Of a stretch of 13,228 bases of DNA, positions 7,154 to 13,228 are shown in pieces. This DNA is from Elusimicrobiota bacterium (GTDB lineage Bacteria > Elusimicrobiota > Elusimicrobia > FEN-1173). The DNA lies in assembly GCA_003158755.1 (NCBI GenBank), contig PMLF01000054.1, positions 1 through 13,228 of the forward strand, in the 5' to 3' direction. Numbering within the stretch: the first letter of the stretch is position 1; each line of letters starts with the position of its first letter. The notes beneath the pieces are model-generated. The model was not told the origin of the DNA and ran no database searches. It was given only the letters and a program-made list of their open reading frames with translations. Both the position numbers and the translations under genes were made by a program.

Positions 7154-9973
7154 CTACACCAGCGCCGGAACCGGCGGATCGTTCCGGGAAAGAACGCGGC
7201 GGCAGGCGCACCGAAGGTATTTCGGAAGACGCTCTTCCCGCCAAGCCCGGCTGACGCGGTGTCCCTGCCCCGCGCCCGCGACGGAGAATTTCGCCAGCGC
7301 CAGGAGGGCGGAGGGCGCCCACAACTCCCCGGGGGAGAAACCTTCCCACGCCGCGTCGGGCGGGAGGTCAAGCCCCGTCTCGAAAAGCGCCCGTCCGAAC
7401 GGGATGCCTCTTTGCACGCTCCTTTCGAAAGCCTCGTAGGAAAGGACGTCCGTCAGGGGTAGGCCCTCTTCCTCGGTCATATCCCAGTCGACGAGCCCCG
7501 TGATCCGGCCTCGGCGGTCCAGCAAGAGATTGGCGGCTTTGAAATCCCCGTGGCACCGGACGAGCGGAAGGGAACGCCCTTTCCATTGCTTCCGCAATTG
7601 ATCCCGGACTTCTTCCAACTCCGATCGAAGCTCCGGCTCCGACGCCTCGGCGGCGCGGTTGAGCGGCCCGGCGAACAACCGGTCGAACCACTCGTCGTCC
7701 AACACGGCGAGCCGGCGGGTTTTGCTTTGGATCTCTTCCAAGACGCGGCGGGCCCGGGGACGCAGGGCATCGAACTCCGTCCGGCGCCACCGAAGATAGG
7801 GAACTCCGCTCCCTTGGAGGCGCGTTTCCACAAAACAAGGGCGTCCGTTCCGCCGCTCCTCCCCGACGAACCTCGGGACCCCGAAGGAGAAGCTCAACGG
7901 TTCCAGCTTTTGAAGGGCGGCGGCGTTCGTCCGGCAGCGGGCGGCGGCCTCCCGGCTGTAGGGACACCGGAAGACGAAACGCTCCGTTTGCAGCCGATAG
8001 ACGCCTCCGGAACCCAGATGCACCGTATCCGGATCTTTTTCCGATGACAACGACGCGAACATCGGCGGCCTTCCGCCGACGTTCGCTCCCTTGCGGAGAA
8101 CCAGTCCCAGCGCGTCTCCGGCGGCGCAAGCGCCCAGGAACGCCCGCATCCGGGAAAAGGAAAACGCCTTTCCCCAAAAGACGCGCATTTGATACGGCTT
8201 TCCGATGGAACGCCACGACCGCAGCCAACCGCGGAAATGGAACCCTTCCGCCTTCAGGGCTCTGTTGATGGAAAACGCCGGGAAATCCGATCTCCGGCCT
8301 TTCAAACCCAGGCTGGCCCAGCCGGCATGGCCATCCACGTAGGCCTCTCCGCCGGACTTGAGGACTCGGGACAGCTCCCTCATCCGGAAATCTTCCCCGG
8401 GACCGTCCGCGGTCGGCTTGTAGCCGTGAATGGCCCCGACGTCGAACGCTCCGTCTTCAAAGGGCCAACGGGCGGCGGGGTCCCATACGAACACGTGAAC
8501 GTTTCCGAGTCCCAACCGCGCGGCGATGCGTTCCACTTTTTGAGCTTCGGCCGGAGACGGAAGCCCCGCCCACACCTCGCGGACGTCCGCCGCCGCCGAC
8601 AGGGAAGCGGCGCCGCCCCCCGGCCCTTCGAGGCTGACCAATCTATGCGTTCGCCCGAGGGAGAGGAAACACCGCCAGGCGCCGTCGGAGAATAAGCTCA
8701 AGCGCGGGAGGACGTCGTCCAGCTCCTCGGAAGCGAAACCGCCCAGGACATCGATCGGCGCTTCGTGAGAGGAAGAGGGAACGAACGGTGGAGGTTCGGT
8801 CGACGTCCTCGGCCCCTCCTTAAATCCAAGAACGTCCAAGTAGATGCGTTCCAACTCGCGCGCGGCGTGGGCCATGTCGTGATGTTCCTCCATATGCCGC
8901 CGGCCCCGCCGTCCGAACGGCGCCCACAAATCCGGCTCCCTCGCCATCCGCTTCAAATTCCGGGCCAGACCGTCGACGTCCCGCTCGTCGGAAAGGAGAG
9001 CGCTTTCGTTCTCCACCACCACCTCCGGGATATCGGCGTGCCTCGTGGACACGACCGGGAGACCGGCGGCTTGGGCTTCGAGAACGACGGTGGGGGCTCC
9101 GCCTTCCGTATCGCCGTTGGCGGCCGTCACGCTGGGGGCCACGAAGACGTCGGCGCGGTCCAACTCCGACAGGAACTCCGCGTGGGTCTTAGGCCCCAAA
9201 AATTCCACCCGGCCCTCCAGACCGTTCCGCCGGACATAGTCGCTCAGTTCATCGTTCAACGGACCGTTTCCGATGACGCGAAAAATCCAGCCGTCCACGC
9301 CGTCTTCGGCCAACAGATGGAAAGCCCGAAGGGCGTACCGGTGGCCTTTTTTCTCGATGAAACGGCCGCACGAGAGGAACGACACGGGGCCCTTCATTTT
9401 CGGCGACCGCTCGCGGAAAGGGATTTTTTCAAGGTCGACGGGTATGCGGCGGAGGCGGACCTTCTCCTCGGGGCATCCCGCCGACATCAGCCGCCGCTTC
9501 ATGCAACTTCCCTCCACCAGGAACATTTCGCCTTCTTGGAAGAGCTCCCGATAGCGGTCCCGCCAAAGGGGGGATTGCATCAGTTCCGACGCGTCGTACC
9601 CGTAAAACGTGGAGACCATCGGCAAGCCCAGCCGCCGCTTGACCTCCAGCAGGTGCCACGCTTCCTCCCCGAAGTGGGCGTGAAGGAGCCGCGCGTTCCA
9701 CCGGAGAAGCTCCCGGCATAACGCCGGCCGGGGAATTCCCGCCAGCCGCTGGACCGCCTGAGAAAGGTACCATCGGGGCGAAAACCGTGGAACCGAACAA
9801 TCCACCACGCGGGGATAAGGGAAAAGGTCCGAATGGATCCTCTGTTCGGTGAACACCGTCGGGCGGATCCGCCCGTATGGACGGACGAGACCTTCATGGA
9901 TGAACGTCTCCGTCCGGCTCAAGAACGGAGTTCGCACGTGGGCCACGCAAAACGGCGCGCCCTCCTCAATCAT
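7154..9973 (-). CDS. Trifunctional fusion: GT4 glycosyltransferase, methyltransferase-like domain, APH-type kinase
   Basis: This 939-residue continuous frame has three modules. Residues 1-385 are a GT4 transferase: SRTETFIHEGL (19-29), LLHAHFGEEAW (96-106), STFYGYDASE (121-130), FLSCGRFIEKKG (199-210), and the donor motif EGGAPTVVLEAQAAGLPVVS (290-309) with Glu290 and Glu299. A Pro/Ser-rich linker spans 386-404. Residues 405-640 look like a Rossmann methyltransferase: LVSLEGPGGGAA (445-456) as a degenerate SAM loop, ARWPFEDGAFDVGAIHG (501-517) and RVLKSGGEAYVDG (536-548). Residues 650-939 are an aminoglycoside-phosphotransferase-type kinase with the Brenner motif CHGDFKAANLLLD (His808, Asp810, Asn815) and GLVDWD (metal Asp829). 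The usual N-lobe lysine is not evident; VFRC (667-670) occupies its place. The ATG at 9973 overlaps the preceding stop by eight bases. TTG and GTG extensions up to 10042 add no recognisable sequence. The role is inferred as sugar addition plus phosphate/methyl modification. Confidence 0.85.
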   Translation of the reverse strand: MIEEGAPFCVAHVRTPFLSRTETFIHEGLVRPYGRIRPTVFTEQRIHSDLFPYPRVVDCSVPRFSPRWYLSQAVQRLAGIPRPALCRELLRWNARLLHAHFGEEAWHLLEVKRRLGLPMVSTFYGYDASELMQSPLWRDRYRELFQEGEMFLVEGSCMKRRLMSAGCPEEKVRLRRIPVDLEKIPFRERSPKMKGPVSFLSCGRFIEKKGHRYALRAFHLLAEDGVDGWIFRVIGNGPLNDELSDYVRRNGLEGRVEFLGPKTHAEFLSELDRADVFVAPSVTAANGDTEGGAPTVVLEAQAAGLPVVSTRHADIPEVVVENESALLSDERDVDGLARNLKRMAREPDLWAPFGRRGRRHMEEHHDMAHAARELERIYLDVLGFKEGPRTSTEPPPFVPSSSHEAPIDVLGGFASEELDDVLPRLSLFSDGAWRCFLSLGRTHRLVSLEGPGGGAASLSAAADVREVWAGLPSPAEAQKVERIAARLGLGNVHVFVWDPAARWPFEDGAFDVGAIHGYKPTADGPGEDFRMRELSRVLKSGGEAYVDGHAGWASLGLKGRRSDFPAFSINRALKAEGFHFRGWLRSWRSIGKPYQMRVFWGKAFSFSRMRAFLGACAAGDALGLVLRKGANVGGRPPMFASLSSEKDPDTVHLGSGGVYRLQTERFVFRCPYSREAAARCRTNAAALQKLEPLSFSFGVPRFVGEERRNGRPCFVETRLQGSGVPYLRWRRTEFDALRPRARRVLEEIQSKTRRLAVLDDEWFDRLFAGPLNRAAEASEPELRSELEEVRDQLRKQWKGRSLPLVRCHGDFKAANLLLDRRGRITGLVDWDMTEEEGLPLTDVLSYEAFERSVQRGIPFGRALFETGLDLPPDAAWEGFSPGELWAPSALLALAKFSVAGAGQGHRVSRAWREERLPKYLRCACRRVLSRNDPPVPALV
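8762..8818 (-). other. Pro/Ser-rich interdomain linker in the fusion protein
   Basis: This segment encodes residues 386-404, rich in Pro, Ser, Thr and Glu (for example STEPPPFVPSSS). It separates the last helix of the GT4 domain from the methyltransferase-like domain. Its low complexity supports two formerly independent proteins having been joined here. No stop or frameshift interrupts the frame. Confidence 0.6.
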
Positions 9974-10952
9974 GAGGCAGAACTCGCCGGAACTTGCAGA
10001 ACGATCGATAGACACCGTTATCCCCCCAACCGCACTCTTCAAAAGGCGTTTTCACCGCTCCCATCCGCTCCTTGAAAGTCGCCGTCCCCGCGTGTCCCCC
10101 GCTGGGGTTCAAATCAAAATACCGGCAACCGTCCTTCATCGCCGCCTGGATCGAATGGTGGACCACGAACGAGGAAACGCCGTTTTGAACGTGACGTCGG
10201 TCGTTGACCGCGTGCCAGGCGTCGCAGATCCCGTTGAACGTCAGCGCCACCTGCCCGGCGACGAGTTCGTCCCCCTTCCAAACGAGGCGGAAAGAAGTCC
10301 CGGCGTCTCGACGGAGGAAAATGTTCTTGAAGAGGTCGAATCCGTAATCGTTGGTGGCCTCGTCCCCCCATGCCGTCAGGACCTTTCGATACAACTGGTA
10401 ATAGGCCCGAACGTCGTCCAGGTTCCGGGCCTCCGCGAAGGTGTAACCGAGGTCGACGGCCTTCCGGATCAGCTGCCGGGGACCGTGGCTGTAGGACTTG
10501 AAGAGGTCCTCCTCTCCCGAGAAACGGCTCAGGTCGATCCGATGGGTGAAATTCGGCCGGCGTTCCCAACCCGCCGGCGGTTTGTTCCGGTCATCGTAAG
10601 GGTTGCCGAAAAAGTCGATCCGCTTGCTCCGCGCTCCCCGAAGGGAACCGACCAAGAGGGAGGACGAGTCCTCGGGCGCCTCTCTCTCGGCGATCACTCC
10701 GCCGTATACGCCCGGCGCGTTCGACGCGTAGGCGTGGAAAAACCCCTTTCCCTCCCAGCCGTACTCCATGAGCGGCAGAACCGCGGCCCCTTCGTGGCCG
10801 AAAACGACGGCCCGGGCGGCGCTCCGGAAAATCCCGGGATGGGACTTCTCCCAAATTTCCGACCATGCCCGCGAATGGAAGAACGTGGCGCAGGGACACC
10901 GAGCCGCCACGCGGTCCCACAAGTTCGCCGGAACGGGCTCAACGATTTCCAT
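9966..10952 (-). CDS. FemAB/GNAT-like acyl- or aminoacyltransferase
   Basis: This 328-residue soluble protein resembles the FemAB-like branch of the GNAT superfamily, which carries two tandem acetyltransferase-like folds. The first half has TFFHSRAWSEIWEKSHPG (23-40), a typical opening. The second half has the helix GPRQLIRKAVDLGY (157-170), FRLVWKGDELVAGQVAL (221-237), HAVNDRRHVQNGVS (247-260) and the C-terminal signature YFDLNPSGG (278-286) and TFKERMGA (292-299), equivalent to the conserved FKxxfGa motif. Such proteins transfer amino acids from tRNA or acyl groups to amino groups in cell-wall or polysaccharide precursors. The start overlaps the aminotransferase stop by 14 bases, and GGGAGG lies about nine bases before the ATG. 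The in-frame extension up to 11231 is Ser/Thr/Pro-rich non-protein-like shadow of the aminotransferase and was rejected. Acylation of the amino sugar made by its neighbour is an attractive inference. Confidence 0.8.
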   Translation of the reverse strand: MEIVEPVPANLWDRVAARCPCATFFHSRAWSEIWEKSHPGIFRSAARAVVFGHEGAAVLPLMEYGWEGKGFFHAYASNAPGVYGGVIAEREAPEDSSSLLVGSLRGARSKRIDFFGNPYDDRNKPPAGWERRPNFTHRIDLSRFSGEEDLFKSYSHGPRQLIRKAVDLGYTFAEARNLDDVRAYYQLYRKVLTAWGDEATNDYGFDLFKNIFLRRDAGTSFRLVWKGDELVAGQVALTFNGICDAWHAVNDRRHVQNGVSSFVVHHSIQAAMKDGCRYFDLNPSGGHAGTATFKERMGAVKTPFEECGWGDNGVYRSFCKFRRVLPHD

Positions 10953-12138
10953 GGAGCAACGCCTCCCGGACGGCGTCGATGACGTCCTGAACGTCCTCCT
11001 CCGACATGGCGGCCGATAGGGGAAGTGAAATCGTCCGGTCGGAGATGTATTCGGCGTTGGGGAAATCGCCTCGATGATGGTCGAAGGCGTTCCGGTAATA
11101 TTCGTGGAGGTGAAGCGATTTAAAATGGATGCCGGTCCCGATCCTCCGCTCGAACAATTCCCGTTGAAAGTCGTCCCGGCTGATCTTCGCCTCTTTGTTG
11201 TCCACCAGGAGGGTGTACAAATGCCGGGCATGGCGGGTATCCGGCTCGGGCGGCGCCGGGCGGATTACCGGAAGGTCGGCGAACGCCTCGTCATAACGGC
11301 GCCACACCTCCTGCCGGCGGAGCCACCACCGGTCGATCCTCGCCATTTGATGGATCCCCAGAGACGCTTGGAGATCCGTCATGTTGTATTTGAATCCGGG
11401 AAAGACCACGTCGTACTGCACGTAACCCGAATCGGAATAGCGCTTCCAGGCGTCCCGGCTCATGCCGTGGAGGCCGTACATTTTAATCTTGTCGGCCAAG
11501 TCCTCCCGGCGGGTGGTCGCCATGCCCCCTTCGGCGGTGGTGATGTTCTTCGTGACATAGAAACTGAAACACGTGACGTCGCCGATGGCGCCTACCTTCC
11601 GGCCGCGGTAGACGCCTTCGATGCAATGGGCCGCGTCTTCGACGACCAGAAGCCCGCGGCGGCGGGCGATGTCGAGGATGGCGTCCATATCGCAGGGACG
11701 GCCCGCGAAATGGACGGGGAGGATCGCCCGGGTTTTTGGAGTGACCGCGCGCTCGACCCGCTCAGGGTCGATGTTCATGGTGGTCCGGTCCACGTCGACG
11801 AACACAGGTTTCGCCCCGGCGTGGATCACCGCGTTCGCCGTGGCGCAAAAAGTCATGGGCGTGGTGATGACTTCGTCCCCCGCCTTCACGCCCGCCGACA
11901 CCATGGCCAGGTGGAGCGCGGCCGTGCAGGAATTGAGGGCCATGGCGTGGGCGGCGCCGGTGTATTCTCGGAAGAGGTTCTCGAAGCGGTGGACTTTCGG
12001 CCCCGTGCCCAGCCAGCCGGACCGGAGCGTCTGCTCCACCTCCTCGATCTCGTCGTCATCGATCCTCGGAAGTCCGAACACCAGCATCTTTTCCCGCTTG
12101 GTTTTCCCCGGCACGTACGGCGTGGTGGCTCCGACCAT
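10939..12138 (-). CDS. DegT/DnrJ/EryC1/StrS-type sugar aminotransferase (ArnB/PseC-like)
   Basis: This 399-residue PLP enzyme has all the hallmarks of the family. SGWLGTGPKVHRFE (40-53) forms the N-terminal substrate region and NSCTAALHLAM (69-79) the phosphate-binding loop. VVEDAAH (165-171) contains the Asp168 that contacts the pyridine nitrogen. FSFYVTKNITTAEGGM (191-206) contains Lys197, the Schiff-base lysine. PGFKYNMTDLQASLG (247-261) is the conserved C-terminal substrate segment. The VTKNITTAEGG wording is close to ArnB and PseC enzymes, which aminate the C4 keto group of nucleotide sugars using glutamate; the exact substrate is not determinable. The ATG at 12138 lies four bases after the PorV-like stop with GGGGAG upstream. 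A second ATG at 12087 (MLVFGLP) matches the usual family start and is a real alternative. The enzyme presumably supplies an amino sugar for the repeat unit. Confidence 0.93.
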   Translation of the reverse strand: MVGATTPYVPGKTKREKMLVFGLPRIDDDEIEEVEQTLRSGWLGTGPKVHRFENLFREYTGAAHAMALNSCTAALHLAMVSAGVKAGDEVITTPMTFCATANAVIHAGAKPVFVDVDRTTMNIDPERVERAVTPKTRAILPVHFAGRPCDMDAILDIARRRGLLVVEDAAHCIEGVYRGRKVGAIGDVTCFSFYVTKNITTAEGGMATTRREDLADKIKMYGLHGMSRDAWKRYSDSGYVQYDVVFPGFKYNMTDLQASLGIHQMARIDRWWLRRQEVWRRYDEAFADLPVIRPAPPEPDTRHARHLYTLLVDNKEAKISRDDFQRELFERRIGTGIHFKSLHLHEYYRNAFDHHRGDFPNAEYISDRTISLPLSAAMSEEDVQDVIDAVREALLHGNR

Positions 12139-12142
12139 GGGT

Positions 12143-13135
12143 TCACTCCCCGATGCGCATTGAGATGGAAACGCTGTGCAGCCCCGATTTGGACTCGGAC
12201 CCGCCGACGCTGGTCGACGCCGCCGGGGTGAAGGCGTAATCCGCCGTGAGGGAGTGGACGGGGAAAAAACCGGCCTCCAGCTTTTCCAACACGATCCCTC
12301 CTCCGACGGTGGCTCCCTTCCCCGCGTTAAACGAGGAGTCGTATCCCCCCCGCAGGACGAACACCCGGTTGACCTTCCATTCCACGCCGGCGCGGCCGCC
12401 CAACGGATCGCCCTTGGGGGCCACCGCTTCGGCGGAAAACGTGAACAGGTCCTCCCACCGGTACGCCATCCCCGCCGTCGCGTATCGCGGGAGCTTCTGC
12501 GGAACGGATTCGAAAGCGTAATTGCCTCCGAAATTGAAAACCGCCAAGGAAAACGAGAGCGGCGAAACCGGCTGACGCCACAAGAGTCCCCCGTCGTAGG
12601 CGCCCCCTTTGCCCCGGTCGGAACCCACCTGCAACCGGAACCGTTTGACGTTCAGTCCCGCCGAGAGAGGCCCCACCGATTTTCCGTATCCCACGATCAG
12701 GAGCCCGTCTTCGGCGTCAACGGAACCGATGGGAGCGCCCGTCGCGTCCGTTGCCTTAAGTTTCCCGTAGTCGAGGAACGTGGCGTTGACGCCGATCGTG
12801 CCCAAACCGTTCACGTTGCCGGCGGAAACGGCTCCCAAAGGGGCCACCAAGGAGAGGTTGCTTTGATCGACCCCCGCCAAGGCGTTCTGTCGGAGGGCCG
12901 CGATTTCGTAATAGGTCAAGGTCCCCAGCCCCGCGGGGTTGGTCAAAAGGGCGTTGGCGTCGTCGGACACGGCGGAAAAGGCGTTCCCCATGCCCCGGGC
13001 CCTGGCTCCCGCCGAGAGGGTCAACAAGTCCCCTCCTTGGGCGCCCACGGAAGGACCGAGAGCGGCGCCGGTCGCGGCGGCCGAGACCAGGAGACCGAGG
13101 AGGAAACAAAATCGGAGTCGGCGTCGGGCGTTCAT
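12143..13135 (-). CDS. PorV/PorQ-family outer-membrane beta-barrel protein
   Basis: This 330-residue secreted protein starts with a clear signal peptide: positively charged ARRRLR, a hydrophobic core, and a probable cleavage site after SVGA (residue 32). The mature protein opens with LLTLSAGARARGMGNAFSAV (36-55) and continues DDANALLTNPAGLG, the diagnostic N-terminus of the PorV/PorQ (UPF0164/FadL-like) family. The rest alternates short amphipathic strands, many ending in Gly and aromatic residues, as expected for an outer-membrane beta-barrel. In Bacteroidota, PorV is a type IX secretion component, but the wider family is mostly uncharacterised. The frame remains open to the right edge, yet the signal peptide fixes the start at the ATG at 13135; the ribosome site there is weak. 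The aminotransferase follows after four bases, so this protein is part of the polysaccharide operon. Confidence 0.85.
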   Translation of the reverse strand: MNARRRLRFCFLLGLLVSAAATGAALGPSVGAQGGDLLTLSAGARARGMGNAFSAVSDDANALLTNPAGLGTLTYYEIAALRQNALAGVDQSNLSLVAPLGAVSAGNVNGLGTIGVNATFLDYGKLKATDATGAPIGSVDAEDGLLIVGYGKSVGPLSAGLNVKRFRLQVGSDRGKGGAYDGGLLWRQPVSPLSFSLAVFNFGGNYAFESVPQKLPRYATAGMAYRWEDLFTFSAEAVAPKGDPLGGRAGVEWKVNRVFVLRGGYDSSFNAGKGATVGGGIVLEKLEAGFFPVHSLTADYAFTPAASTSVGGSESKSGLHSVSISMRIGE

Positions 13136-13228
13136 GGTTTCCGTGCTAGCGCACTTCAACCATTCCTGCCCTGCGTCCTTGCAGCCTTTGGCGATTTGCA
13201 AGGGCCTTGCTTCCCTCAGCGCGGTCAT
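13136..13228 (-). other. Upstream edge segment, possible tail of a preceding gene
   Basis: These 93 bases precede the PorV-like start. One minus-strand frame is open from the edge to a TAG at 13148-13146, ten bases before the ATG, and would encode a basic tail ending LQGRRAGMVEVR. That would fit a preceding gene in the same operon. Another frame is continuous with the PorV-like gene itself. Nothing here resembles a convincing promoter. I cannot decide between a gene end and a leader. Confidence 0.25.
13198..13210. repeat. Short perfect inverted repeat
   Basis: GCAAGG and CCTTGC flank a single central base, forming a 13-base palindrome 63-75 bases upstream of the PorV-like start codon. It could be an operator half-site pair or a small hairpin, but it is short enough to occur by chance. 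Confidence 0.25.

Noticed and set aside
7154..9973. Fusion explained as a frameshift or read-through artefact
   Set aside because: The frame is open with sensible protein sequence through all three domains and a Pro/Ser-rich linker; no remnant start, stop or ribosome site is obvious at the boundaries. A full check needs read data.
9974..10042. TTG or GTG upstream starts for the fusion protein
   Set aside because: These add about 23 residues with no family-like sequence and increase overlap with the FemAB-like gene; the ATG at 9973 gives a normal GT4 start.
9849..10982. 377-codon plus-strand open frame opposite the FemAB-like gene
   Set aside because: Low-complexity Arg/Pro-rich shadow; the opposite strand has conserved transferase motifs and proper junctions.
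10953..11231. N-terminal extension of the FemAB-like protein
   Set aside because: Ser/Thr/Pro/Arg-rich shadow of the aminotransferase C-terminus; the internal ATG at 10952 has a ribosome site and starts the domain.
11074..12231. 385-codon plus-strand open frame opposite the aminotransferase
   Set aside because: No recognisable domain, Arg/Gly/His-rich composition, and antisense to a gene with all catalytic motifs.
1..13228. CRISPR arrays, tRNA or rRNA genes, insertion sequences, rho-independent terminators
   Set aside because: I saw no spaced direct repeats, tRNA-like cloverleaf segments, transposase motifs or hairpin-plus-T-run structures; nearly every base is used by the coding genes.

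Overview
The window is a GC-rich bacterial chromosome segment from a Gram-negative (diderm) organism. The only strong phylogenetic hint is an outer-membrane PorV/PorQ-type protein. That family occurs in Bacteroidota but also in many candidate or environmental phyla (Elusimicrobiota, Omnitrophota, Acidobacteriota and relatives). The high GC content makes a non-Bacteroidota environmental lineage more likely, but I cannot name the phylum from this sequence.

All genes are on the minus strand, so transcription runs from high to low coordinates. The order is: PorV/PorQ-like outer-membrane protein (12143-13135); DegT/ArnB-type sugar aminotransferase (10939-12138); FemAB/GNAT-like acyl or aminoacyl transferase (9966-10952); a 939-residue three-domain protein joining a GT4 glycosyltransferase, a methyltransferase-like domain and an APH-type kinase (7154-9973); Wzx-type flippase (5657-7135); Wzy-type O-antigen polymerase/ligase (4416-5654); GT4 glycosyltransferase (3194-4396); membrane GT2 glycosyltransferase (2070-3197); membrane-anchored polysaccharide-deacetylase-like protein (745-2073); and a GT4 glycosyltransferase that runs off the left edge (1-748). 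Every junction is an overlap or a gap of about 20 bases or less, so the whole window reads as one polycistronic unit with no room for internal terminators.

Together the genes describe a Wzx/Wzy-type pathway for a surface polysaccharide. The aminotransferase makes an amino sugar nucleotide, the FemAB-like enzyme may acylate it, and the glycosyltransferases assemble a lipid-linked repeat unit. The flippase moves that unit across the inner membrane, the polymerase joins units, and the deacetylase-like protein may trim or modify the product. The initiating phosphoglycosyltransferase, chain-length regulator and export channel are not in the window and may lie in the flanks.

The most unusual item is the GT4-methyltransferase-kinase fusion. 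Its domain order recalls chain-capping enzymes such as WbdD (methyltransferase followed by kinase), here with a glycosyltransferase added in front. A second curiosity is that the last ~55 codons of the deacetylase-like gene appear to derive from a dispersed palindromic repeat, and its stop codon is nevertheless ATGA-coupled to the next gene.
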